This document shows positions 1-11,684 of a stretch of 64,000 nucleotides of DNA, one piece after another. Position numbers and translations under genes: made by a program. The DNA comes from Allodiplogaster sudhausi. Its lineage: Eukaryota; Nematoda; Chromadorea; Rhabditida; Diplogasteridae. Each line of letters begins with the position of its first letter. The stretch's first letter is position 1. The notes beneath the pieces were generated by a model. That model was not told the origin of the DNA. It saw nothing but the letters and a program-made list of their open reading frames with translations, and ran no database searches. The DNA lies in contig CALZFC010000027.1 of assembly GCA_945643635.1 (NCBI GenBank), positions 4,771,001-4,835,000 of the forward strand, read 5' to 3'.

Positions 1-402
1 GTGCCATTCTCACAATCTTCTTCTCTTCTGCCTGTCGAAACCGCCCCACTGATCACTCTCGAGAGTTGCTGACAGCTGCGAACATCAATGAGATGGCAAA
101 GGAGGGGTAGAGAGAGAGAGAGAGAGAAAGAGAGAGAAAGATTGAGAGAGAGAGAAAGAGAGAGTAAGAGAGAAAGAGGGGGAGAGAGGGAGAGAGAGAT
201 CAAAAGAGAGAGAGAGAGGGAGAGTGCCAGATGAAATGAGAAAGGGACATCGAGAGTGAGAGAGATAATCAAAGAATGAGAGAGAGGTAGAACGGCAGGA
301 AGAGAGAGCAGCTGGAGTTGAACATAAAGGCGAGCGACCGAGCACATCTTACGGCTGTCGTTTGACCCTTTATCCCGGAGTAGTCAGCTTCCTCACGTCA
401 AC

Positions 403-450
<48 letters not shown>

Positions 451-1412
451 TCGGCTGTATCTGGAAGATAATGAATCTTTTCTATTTTCTCTCTTTCTAT
501 CTCTCTATCTATCTCTATCTATATCTCTCTCTCTCCCTCTCCCTCTTGTTCCCTCGCCCCTCTCACCACCTGCAAGTCCGAGTAAATGAATGAGTGATTG
601 CCGCTAGCCATTCAAACACCAGCAACGATTCTATCACAAAAGTTCCTCCTCCTCTTTAGAATTCTCGTTCCATCGTCTCGGAAAGTCGGTTTATCCCTGA
701 TCCAACAGCCGGCTCTCTAAAACTCCTTGTTGTTCTCTCTCAGATTCGCTCGCACTTTCCCTTATACTCTCTCGCTCTATCTCTTGCTCTCTTTCTCAGT
801 CTAACTCTCTCGCTTCTATTCTCTCTCTCATTGTCTGCTCTCTGCACTACTCCTCTCATTGATCCCACATATTCAGAACCATGCTCGGGATGTTCAATTA
901 ATTTGCATGGCCGCTTGAGTACATTCATTGGCCTACGAGAAGGTTCAGAGCACTATGAGGGACAGAAAGAAAGAGATAGAGAGAGAGTGGGAGAGAGAGA
1001 TTCACCGTCACTCAACTTGAGCAGTCACGGCAATGTTCCCCTCTCGCTAATTGTTTATCGCGATGCGAGCCACAGAAGTTAGAAGGGAGAGGATGAGGCT
1101 GTGGAGGGAGAGCCACTTCCAGTCACCACCGCCTCAGGCTGTCTTGACAGAACACATCTTACCATTAGTTCTTCTCGCACTTCGCTACCCCCCCCCCTCT
1201 CTTCTAATGGTCTTGAAATATGTACAAGGTGAGAATAATCTCGAAGGGTGGCCAAGTTCGCACATTATGTACATACAATGTTATCTAATCAATTTACATC
1301 GGACTCGAGTCAACAATCGAGTCAACAACACCTGCATAGTTAACGAGCCGGCCGTGCCACATACGAGCCGCTTAGGATGAACGGAATAATGAACGTCTTC
1401 TCTCTGTCTCTC

Positions 1413-1443
<31 letters not shown>

Positions 1444-2489
1444 TTCACTCTCTCGTTCGCTTTCTCCATAGCTCTCCTCACTTTCTCATATCACCGTCTC
1501 CTTCTCTGTCATGGCTAGACATAAAGTAATTAGGGAAGAGTCGTGGATAACAGGAAAGGTTACGCAAAGTGCTGTGGGAAGATTGTATGCTGTTGAAGGA
1601 AACAGAAAAAAATATGTTGAGAATATGAAGAGTCTCTGACAATGAGATAGAAGGTCCCTCGTTTGATGTCAGGTAAGGTCTAGCGAACTTTGGGGCCAAG
1701 TTTGCCGTAGGTCTCTCATCTGACCGGTTGACTGGATCTTTATAAATATTAATCTCTCTCTCTCTGTCTCTCTCTCTCTCTCTCTCTGTCTCTCGCTCTT
1801 TCTTTCTCAGCTCTTCTCTGTCTCTCTCCCTATTTTCTCTGTCATTCTCTTTTCTATTGTTGGCACGAAAGATTACGAAAACGGCGACAAATGTGCATCG
1901 AGGGACTACGGTGTTGTCGACGGTAGAACTGGGCAGAAAAGGCCGCACAAACAAGAAGTTCTCCTTCACCCTACTCTTTTCTCTACCGTTCTCTCTCTCT
2001 CTCTTTCTCTCTCTTACTCTCCCTCCCTCACTCGCTTACTTTATCTATCTCTCCCGTTCTTCCTCTTTCTCTCTCTCTCTGTCTTTCTTTCTCTCTCATT
2101 CTCTCTTTCTCTCTCTATCATATCCGTCTCTTCCGTATTTTCCATCCTTTTTCCGACTTCTCTCGCGCCTTCGTTTCACAACATCGGCAAGGATAACTTG
2201 CCGAGGAAACAATGGTCACTCAGAGCAAATCGGCAGCAGTCAAGAACTGCTCAGAACGAGATCAAATATGGCGATAAAGACTCAATTCCCTCAGAATTTT
2301 TCTTCGAACTAATTCAATTGGCAATTAGTTTTAACTACTCAACGAGGCCATTTAATCAGCAAATAAAAGGATATGGAGCAATAAATTAATGAGCTGGATA
2401 ATTTTTGGCCGAAAAAAGAGGACCTTATTGCGTAAGCTGTTGTAGTACGATGACCGGGGGCATGGAGATTCGGTGACCACTTTGTGCTT

Positions 2490-2538
<49 letters not shown>

Positions 2539-3176
2539 TCTCACTCCCTTCTCTCTCTCCCTCCCTCTCTCTTTTCTCTTGCTCTCTCTCTGTTCTCTCG
2601 CTCTCTATCTCCTCTCTCTCTCCCTACTCTCTCTCTCCTCGCCCGCCTCTGTCTCACCCTAGACTGAAACATGACTCTAGAAAGCGACAACGTATGCGAC
2701 TGCCTGGAATGTTAGTCAGAGAGGGAGAGGTATTGGGAGGATCTGGTTGGATGTGACCGTGAATGTCCGTCCTGAGGGAAGTCCAGAGCGGGAGACAAAC
2801 CCAACCGCGCACCCGGAAGCTCTCAGAGAGTGGTCACCGGAAAGAAGAGGAGAAGAAGAAGAAGAAGCGTCTGAGCCAAGGGCGCATGTTGCCGAAATCC
2901 GAAAGCATTTTGCATGTCCGGATATCATGTTTCAGGCCGCCGCGCGAAAGAAGTGACCACCGCTGGAATGGGCCGCTTTTAAAGCTACAGCTGATCACGC
3001 CCCCGTACAAGGTCAAGAGAAGCTTGTAACTTTAAGAAAAATATTAGTTTTTATCGATAGAGCGTAGATTGGTGTGTTTCGCGGTACCAATCATGATAAT
3101 CAAAGATTCGGTGCCCAGAGAGTATATAAAAAAGATAAGTGAGGGAGGAGGGGGAGAGTGAGAAAGAGACAGAAAC

Positions 3177-3217
<41 letters not shown>

Positions 3218-4367
3218 GTGAGAAAGACAGAGAGCGAGAGAGAGAGAGGATACGAAAGGTAGGACCAGCAAATGGCACTGTACCCACTGGCAATCCGTAT
3301 ACATTGCATAAGCGGTCGAGGGACGCGCATCAGCTATTAGCAGAAGGATGATTAGTACTCTCCCGCAACAGTAGCATGAGAGAGGGCACGCGAGATCGAG
3401 AGAGAGAGAGAGAGAGAGCGAGAAAGAGAGAGAGAGAAAGGGAGAGAGAGAGAGAGAGAGAGAGATGGAAAAGAGATATTACGCAGGCTGCCAGAGAGAG
3501 TGAAAGAAGATGACCAGATAGACAATGAGAGTACATATATGAACATGTATAATATAATGCTCACCGTAGGAGCGAGGGAGAAGTAGGCGGGTTTTAAGGA
3601 AGAGTCGAGACAAGAACACGATCGGTGATTGAAAGACGAGAAAGAATGCATGTACAGATGATGGTTAGCAGGTAGCGAGGAAAAGCACTTCGGTTCGTGG
3701 GTCAGAGAGAGGGAGAAAGAGAGAGAGAGAGAGACTGTAAGAGAGAAAGATAGAGAGAGAGAGTAAGAGAAAGAAAGAAAGAGAAGGGGAAAGGTGTAAT
3801 GAGGCTTGTTCTTGCTCTCGCCTGCCATCTACCCTCTCGGGCACGATGCTCCTCCCTTCATTGAATGTGATCATTTCTTGTTGTTCCTCGCGTACCGCGC
3901 AAGAGGTGGGGAAGGGAAGCACAATGTGATAACTGTGGGAGAGGGCGAGAGAGAGAGAGAAATAGAAAGAGAGAGAGAAATTGAGTGATGGAAGGAGAAA
4001 CCGAGACGAAATTATGGACTAGGTGAAAGAGAATGTGAGAGATGGACAATGTTGTATATCTCAGGTGTGAAACAAAATAGTAGCAAAATAAGCGTAGAGA
4101 GTGTGGAAGTACGGGACATGAAGATAAAGAGAGAGAAAGAGAGAAAAAGAGAGAGAGGGGGAAGAGAGGGGAGAGAGAGACAGAGAGAAAGAAGAGAAAG
4201 AGGGAGAGAGAGATAGTACAACCATATGTAATATTTGCATAAGCATGCTCGAGCATCTCGCGCGCTCCTCGTCGGAAGCGGCCTGCCGGTGTGTATTATA
4301 GGGCAGGCTGCCCTCACGGCACTTCACGCGCAATTTGCTGGCCACCGGGGGCGGGGGAGAGGGATCG

Positions 4368-4407
<40 letters not shown>

Positions 4408-5029
4408 TAATGCTATCCCACAGGTGAGCGAGCAGTTCAGAAATGATGGTGGACGAGAATGAGAGAAGAAGAGGGAGTTCCCGAAAGAGAAGGAGAGAAA
4501 GAGAGAGAGAGACCGAGAGAGAGAGAAAGAGAGAGACAGAGAGAGAGACAGAGATCGAAAGACAATAGAAGGCTTCAAGGAGAATGACGAGTAATGATGG
4601 CCAACACAAACAAGTGCAAAGGTAGTTGCAGCGAGTTGCTGAAGCATGCACTGCTAAAATACATACATAGAAGACACGAAGAGCAGAGAGCAGCACATGT
4701 CTGAATGACAACTTCTGAACTCTATGTACATACATACATGATCATGCAGAACAATCTAAAAAATATATTTTTTATTTATTATTAAATGTATAAATGACTC
4801 GCTGTGTTTTTTTTTGTATTAAAAAAAATAAGAAAAATTTGAAGAAATGTCCAAGGGCGTCAATGTGTCCAAAGGAGGAGAGAATTGGCAACAAAAAAAG
4901 GCCTGCCGAGAAGATTGCCGCGCGCGAGACTCTCTCGAGAGGACGTCCGTCCAGTTGGGCGGACGGAGAGTGGGAGGGTGGCAGCCATGAATGGACGGAC
5001 GTGTTCAGGAGAAGACGGGGGTGCACTTG

Positions 5030-5370
5030 AATAGAGAGAGGGAGTGAGAGAGGGATAGATAGGATGGGAGAGAGAGTGAGAGAGGGTGAGAGGGTGAGAG
5101 AGAGAGAGGGAGAGAGGGTGAGATGGGAGGGAGAGGGAGAGAGGGGGAGAGAGGGGGAGAGATAGGGAGAGAGAGAAAGGAAGGGGAGAGAGGGTGGGAG
5201 AGGGTGAGAGGAAGGGAGAGAGAGTGAGTTAGGGTGAGAGAGAGGGAGAGAGAGAAGGCGAGAGAGAGAGAGAGGACAGAGAGAGTAAGAGGAAAGAGAG
5301 GGTGAGAGAGGGAGACAGAAGGAAGAGAGGAGAGAGTGGAGAGAGTGAGAGGGAGAGAAAGAGAGAAGTT
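5030..5370. repeat. Longest GA-rich purine tract of the window
   Basis: About 340 bp of nearly uninterrupted purine on the plus strand, built from GAGAGA and GAGAGG words with scattered T. It is the longest such block in the window. Mirror-symmetric purine tracts of this kind can form intramolecular triplexes (H-DNA); that is general knowledge of the sequence class and is not shown here. Confidence 0.9.
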
Positions 5371-5496
5371 GCAACGAACAAAATGAAAGACAGAGAAGAC
5401 GAAAAAAGTGGAGAGTCATGTTCAGCGTTGCTGGCTGACTAGAAATCACAAAGCATATGCCTCTGCAGTCAGCAAGTAGCAAGTAGCTGACGAGTC

Positions 5497-5519
5497 GGGG
5501 AGGGGGGGGGGGCGGGGGG
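5497..5519 (+). repeat. G-run, quadruplex-capable
   Basis: A 23-base stretch with 21 G residues, interrupted by one A and one C, followed by a T. It lies in DNA with no recognised gene. It can in principle form a G-quadruplex; the homopolymer length is also error-prone in sequencing. Confidence 0.8.
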
Positions 5520-6183
5520 TCTCGTCTCCACTTTGACATTTATTGTTAGGAGTCTCGTATCCACTTGGACCCCCGATACCAAGCCCCCACCCTTCTCGAC
5601 AGACAGCCAGCCTTCTTCTTTCATTCCGTGTATCCTGTCTTCAACCTCGTTCTCCTCCGTCTCCTCAGGATGAAGCTCCGAAAATGAAATCAGCCATGAT
5701 GCCCCCGAATGACACCAATCAGGCAGGCATTCCCGGAGCCCTAAGACTCATGATCCCAAGCTCTCTGATTCTCTGGCATCTCATTCCTCTCACACACATA
5801 CACACACTCTCTCTCTCCCTCTCCCTCTCTCAAACTCTCCTATTGCGTTGTCGAGCAGAAGAACTTCCCGGATGGACATGATAAGTTGAGGACATACTTA
5901 GAGAGCGAGAGAGATAGAAGAGAGAGAGGAGGGAGAGAGAAAGCGAGACAATCTTCACAAATGGCTTAATCAAGTGGGTATCTCTATACCCGGGGAAAGG
6001 AAAGACGATCCATGTGACCTCGGGCCTGAAGGGAACTACTGATGATCGGTGGGGTTTTGAATTCACTTGTGTCTCGTGTACGAGAGAGAAGAGTGTTGCG
6101 TAGTAGTCGCACGGATAAAGTCGACAATCTACTCTCCTCTCAATTTCCTGTGCAACTTGAGATGAACTTGCTATTACAGAGTT

Positions 6184-6221
<38 letters not shown>

Positions 6222-7353
6222 GGCGGACAGAGATTTAGAGGGACATGGAGAGGGTGTGAATGATTGCGAGATGCATAGAGAGAGAGAGATAGATAGAGAG
6301 GGAGACGAAGAGAGTGAGGGAGAGATAGGGATTGAGAGGGAGGGAAAGAGGAAAAAGAGAGAGAGAGTGCGATGGGAAAAGCTGATGCGCAGCTCACGCC
6401 TGTGCCCGGATTTGTCCCTGTTACGAGCAGTTGCATGGAGTAACTCACTCGATGAGGCGGACTTCCTCTCTCAAAGAATGAAGCACTCGAATCTCATGGA
6501 CATTTTATCTGTCTGTCTAGCCCTGTTCGCTCTGTTTCTATCTTTCTGCGTATTAATCTATCTCTCTCTATCTACTCGCTTTCTCTCTCTTTCTCTCTCT
6601 CTCTCCTCTTGTTCTCTCTTTTTCTTGTCCTCTCTCTCTATCTCTCTCGCTCTTTTTTATTCCGATTCAATGGCATTAATCGTCTTGCAACTACTCCCAT
6701 TGCTGTGGTCACTCTCCGAAATGAAGCAGCAAGCCCTCATTCTTCTGGTACTCTGTACAAGACAAACAATAGCTGCTGCAGTTGTTCATGGCATTATCCC
6801 GCCATGAGGTGGATGTGACCTGTGGCAGAGTCAGGGAGAGTGGGGAGATAAAATGAGAGCGAGCTGACCAGGACTAGAGAGAATGTGCAAAAGGGAGGGG
6901 AAGAGAGAGAGAGAGAAAAATTGAGAAATAGAGAGAATGAGAGAGAAAGAGATAAAGAGAGAAATGGGGGAAACACGTAATCCGAAAGATAAACGGTAGG
7001 CCACTCTGAGCCACACAACGACCACCACCTTGAGCTGCTCTCTTCTCTCTGACACCGAGACAACGACTGACTGCCATAGGTGCAGAGAACTAACACAGAA
7101 GAAGAAACATATCGTGTCAGAGAGGAGCTTTTAGAGCCTGAGAATCTGGTGCAAACATAATCGGGCAAGGGGAAATTCTGGATTAACACAGGAAGGTTGA
7201 AAAGGAAAAAAATACTTATCTTCAAATGAATTTAAAATGAGTAACATATTTTAAAATAAAAAAAATATTCAGACTCGAAAGATGCCAATAAAATTAAAAT
7301 GGACAAAGCCATCCAGCTGAGTCTGGCTCAAAAAGAAGTGCATTCCATTCAAT

Positions 7354-7394
<41 letters not shown>

Positions 7395-8460
7395 AATGAC
7401 CAAACGATGAAGATTTGCGAAGGAAAAGTACGGCCAGAGTGGGATTTTTAAAGAGGAGAGAGAGAGAAATGGCTGAGGGTCGCGGAGAACGTGAAATTAT
7501 GGAGAGAAGAAAAGGAAGGGAATCTTTAGAAGAGTTGCTTTGATGATGATGAAGAAGGCTTGTTGCTGGGAGTTGTGAGGGGAAGCGGAGAAGAGGAAGA
7601 TGAAGAAGCGTTGTGACTAGGGTATAGAGGAGAAGCTGGCTGGGGATGAAGCTATTATAATGCCGAGAAAACAGACAAGTTTGGTAAAAGGGATAGAGAA
7701 GTGCTTTCTTTGGCTGCCGCCCTTTCACTGTCGCAGCAGCATGAGATTAGTTGAATGGAGGTGGGGTGTGCTAATGAGGATGATCGACATCTTCTGTATC
7801 TACTCTTGTTCTCTATTTCTCTCATTATCTTTCTCTTTTTCCATTTCTCTATTTCTCTATTTCTCTCTGTTTTTCTTTCTCTTTTTTTCTCTTTCTCTCT
7901 CACTTCTATACCTATGTAATATCCGCTATTGGTTATACTGGAGACTATAGCCGAGATGGCGAGATATGTATGCTCGTTCAGAAGCTGAGGAATGTCAGTG
8001 AGGTGCGTGTGTGCTGTGCGGTTCCGTCTTCTGCTTCAAAACAAAGAAGAAAAGAGTGATCAAGACCGGTCAGTCAGCCTGGAGAGCAGCTAAAGGTGCT
8101 CTGGGGAAGGCTCCCTGCTGGCTCGCCAGTCGCCACCTTTTATTCGCTGCTCTAATAATGAGAAAAGCTGTCGCCGAGAGAGGGAGAGAGAGTGAGAGAG
8201 AGAGAAAGAGAGAGAAAGAGAGAGAGAAATAGAGAAAGAGAGATAGCCACATTCACCTTCAGGCATGGAACGGGCACATGCTCCCCCTCCCTCGTGCCTT
8301 GCAACCTGGTAATCATCATCTTCCAGCCTCGCCACCTCTAGGGCGCGACCGCATGGCCGTTGCCCATTAGCAGCACTATGTATGTATGCAATGCCTGTTA
8401 TATTCCTGCTCCATGTTCGTATTATCCATGTAGTACCCCGAGCCATAAACATACAGCAAA

Positions 8461-8958
8461 TGAAAGCTTTGTCCTAATGATCATAATTAAATTCTCATGT
8501 GACCTTGATTATTCCTTTTTTTTATAAGAAGAAAAAAATTGATTAAAAAAATGATAGAGGTCATTTAGCTACCATAATAAATATGTAGATAAAAATGTGT
8601 TCTTAACTTCAAGCATCGCGTCACGAGGTCGCGTTCCTTATCAGTTGAATGCTTGCATCAGACTCACTCTAATCAAGTGATTAAGTGGCTTTCATAAACA
8701 AAGTGTGTTCTTGTCAGTTATACCTCTTCTAGAAAGCGGATAGGCTTATTAACAGCAGAACAACAAGATTTTACTTTTGAAAATATAATTACATATGTAC
8801 AACATTATGATATTATCGTAATAGTATCTAACAAACCCGTCAATGAACAGTATGCACAATTTGAAAAAGACATAAAATGGATCAAAAAAAGGATATAATG
8901 ATCGTGGCACACGAATAAAAAGAGCTTCTATTTGTGTCGTACTAGTCATCTTCATAAT
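8461..8958. other. Intergenic, nothing recognised
   Basis: AT-rich unique sequence between the GA/CT tract region and the stop codon of the small membrane-protein model on the minus strand. Part of it should be that gene's 3' untranslated region. No domain, RNA gene or repeat was recognised. Confidence 0.5.
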
Positions 8959-9687
8959 CTAACGCTTTTCAACGACAACCAGCGGAACGCACTCGGGAGG
9001 CTTCTTCTCTTCGTCTGGCGTGCACACCGAACCATCAAAGACGTTCTCAGAGCCGAAATTGCTCTCATTATACTGAACAACAGCGTTCATTATATTCGGA
9101 TTAGGTAGAATAATTAAGTAGAATAATTAAAATGACTCTCTCTCTTTCCTTTCTCAAATTGGCCGAAAACAATTCGAAAATGAAAAGAATCAGCTCTCTC
9201 TTTAATTTTCTCTTCAATCGTCTCTTTGCATTTCTTGCTACTCTAGGATATACTATCTCCTTCTGAAGATAGTATAAATAAACAAAATAATAATAGTGCC
9301 GGACTACTCACATATCTCGCGTAGATGGCGAGCAAGGCAGCCAGGAGAAGAAGAATGCACAGCATGGCGATGGCACGCAAATGTCTACCATGGCAGTCCT
9401 TCAATTCAATCTCGTAATCGATTCAATTAATGACAATAAATAAAAACGGAATTTAAAATCATCTCATTGTTATTGTGCTCCAAGCTATTACTAAAAAGCT
9501 AAATACAAATTCTTCAGGTCAAATCAGGTATATTAACAGGTGCCAATAAGAACTAAAGCAAAAAATAGTGGAGAGAAAAAATATCGCCAACATCTCGAGG
9601 ACACATGACGAAGTTGTCGTCGAAGAAGTAGGCCTCATTATAGCTACCGATGAAGAATCGTAGCACGGTTTTGTTAGTGTTCTTCAT
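8959..9687 (-). CDS. Putative small single-pass membrane protein (3 exons)
   Basis: Family not recognised. Read on the minus strand, three exons join in phase 0: 9687-9592 (32 codons from ATG), 9398-9312 (29 codons) and 9072-8959 (37 codons plus stop). Donors are GTTGGC and GTGAGT; the acceptors end in GAAG and TTCAG. The 98-residue product has one clear transmembrane segment in exon 2 (AIAMLCILLLLAALLAIYA), preceded by basic RHLR and followed by an acidic tail. This suggests cytoplasmic N terminus and external C terminus. Exon 1 (YNEAYFFDDNFVMCP) and exon 3 (YNESNFGSENVFDGSVCTP) look alike, which suggests an internal duplication or mutually exclusive exons. The first donor and acceptor are weak, and an upstream exon could replace the chosen start. 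Confidence 0.5.
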
Positions 9688-11684
9688 GTCAACAATTTCT
9701 TTTTTGTGTGTAAAATCTTGATATGGAGTAGATTGCTTACAATTAGAGCAGTTCTACAGACGAGAACGTATCAGCTGGAAAAGTGTTTGTTCGTTCCGTT
9801 ATCTCCTCTCTCTCTTTACTTGTCCTCATTACCTGTTCTTTTATCACTGAAATCTCTCCTCATTACATCGTCTTTCTCTGCTTGTACTCTTCTTTCTCAT
9901 CTGTGAGTTTCTGGCATTCTTCCTTCCTTTCCTCCTTATCGTCACTTTCATGCACAAGAGGAAGGAAGTGCAGATCACAAGACGGACAGACATGGAAATA
10001 TCAAAAAAGAAATCTGTTTTCATTTTGTTTTCTACTTGTCCGACTTTATTGAATTAATTACTTATTTAAATTTTTAAATTTAATTATATTCGAGTTTTCA
10101 TTTCCAGTTTAACTATTATACTTTCTACTTTTTAGTGTTATCATGTGTTTGGAAAGTAAATGTATATAAAAATTGAATACCCTGAACGAAATCTACATCA
10201 CATCACTTCTGCAAAAGCCTGTTTGAGATGACATGTTAAACGGCACTTTTTCGTTAGGCCCCTTTTGGGGGTGGGAAAAGCATTTAGACGAGAAAACCCC
10301 CAGGGGGAGAGGCTTCACTCGGAGGGCGAGAATGAGAGGAGGGCAGCAACATCCTGAGCAAGAGAGATTGAGCAATGCTTCAGGAGGAAAAAAGGAATGT
10401 GCAATACTTGACACTTTTCATCCATTGTTCTCCGCGTCACTCCTCTCTCTCTCCTTCTCTCTTCTTTCTCTCTCTCATTCTTTCCTTCTCTCTCTTATTC
10501 TCTCTCTCTCTCTCTTTCTTATAAGTTGAAAGTACAATCTAACTTCATGTCGACCTTGACTAATCTCGCTTTTTGTCCAGGGTCATATATGGTTGAAGTG
10601 AACGGCGTGTGTGGCATGAGAGAGCGCCACTTATGGTTAGACTGATCTCTCTTCTGTCTATAATATCTTTCTCTGCCAACCTCCTCGATCATCATGAAAC
10701 CTCCTTACAACAACTCCTCCTGCCATCTCCTCTAATCTCTCTTTCTCTGCCTCTGCTTCTTTCTCTATCTCCCCTCTACTATCTCTCTCTCTCTATCTCT
10801 CTCTCTCTCTATCTATCTTTCTGTTCACACCTCAGTCCTCTGCTTTCTGCAGGCTAAATCGGTAGCTCTCCGCATTTAGAGAATGAAGAATGTTAGCGAT
10901 CCCTCAATACGAGATGATGAAAGTTGCGGAGAAATGAGTGGAGAATTGGAGAAAGTAAGAAAGGGGAAAAGTGAGAGAAGAGAGGAAAAAGAAAGGGCGG
11001 GCTGAGTAGATGTGCATTCTTCTTGGAGGTTTAGGTCCATGTATGTATGGCGTTGTCCAATCCTCACTTGGTTCTCTGCCTACCACTCTTCTGTTTAATC
11101 ATGTTTCTCATTTCGTATTTGACTATTTTTCGACAATTTGCTTGTATATTTAGCATTCATAACATTATTTGAAACGTTAATACAAAATCGTTTCCTTACA
11201 CTTTATTTCATTTATAGTTTTAATCGTCTATATTCTTTAATCCTCCGGTTTATTACTTAGTTAGGCGATTTTTTTTCTCAACAATTCATGGAAACTATTT
11301 TGAAAAATTGAAATCCTTGAAATGTTTTCAAAATTAAGTTATTCATCAGAATTTTAATTTAAAACATTTCCAATGCTTAAAGTAGAGCTGTTAAAAACAA
11401 AATAAGCGCTCTATGTGTTCATTTACTCTCCTGCCTTTGGCCTGCACAGTCTTCTCATTGGGACATTTCTGCCGATAGATTCTTTAGAATTGATTTTCTT
11501 CATTAAAAATTTTTGAAGCTTTCAAATATCATCAGTATTCTTCTCTAAAAAGTTGAAATACAACATGTCATCTCTTTTTTTAATCCTAGTTTTCCTTAAT
11601 TCAGTTCGTCATACGCCTGGCCAGTGTTCCCGCATAGGCGACTACAGTAAGGCAAGAGTGGAAGAGGTCGACAACATCCAGGTT
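9688..11684. other. Intergenic, CT tracts, no gene recognised
   Basis: Divergent space between the minus-strand membrane-protein model and the plus-strand ShKT gene, so it should contain both promoters. CT tracts lie near 9,800-9,900, 10,440-10,525 and 10,735-10,835. Short open frames here show no domain and are mostly CT-derived. An alternative hydrophobic N terminus for the ShKT gene (MSSLFLILVFLNS, from 11,565) lies at the right edge. Confidence 0.5.

Larger units (their letters stand above)
1..8460. repeat. Gene-poor region dense in strand-switching GA/CT microsatellites
   Basis: No convincing gene is visible here. The stretch is dominated by imperfect dinucleotide tracts. Purine (GA) tracts on the plus strand lie near 105-310, 955-1000, 3135-3250, 3375-3470, 3700-3790, 3935-3990, 4120-4215, 4355-4560, 5030-5370, 5895-5945, 6185-6370, 6890-6965 and 8175-8245. 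Pyrimidine (CT) tracts lie near 400-545, 735-830, 1395-1480, 1750-1860, 1970-2165, 2490-2650, 5795-5835, 6500-6650, 7355-7395 and 7800-7910. Open frames across the tracts encode only Ser/Leu/Phe or Glu/Arg runs and are composition artefacts. The unique DNA between tracts shows no recognisable domain or consistent splice pattern. Small unrecognised exons or non-coding RNAs cannot be excluded. Confidence 0.85.

Noticed and set aside
85..8452. Ser/Leu/Phe-rich and Glu/Arg-rich open frames over GA/CT tracts
   Set aside because: They are translations of dinucleotide repeats in opposite strands and frames, with no conserved domain or splice support.
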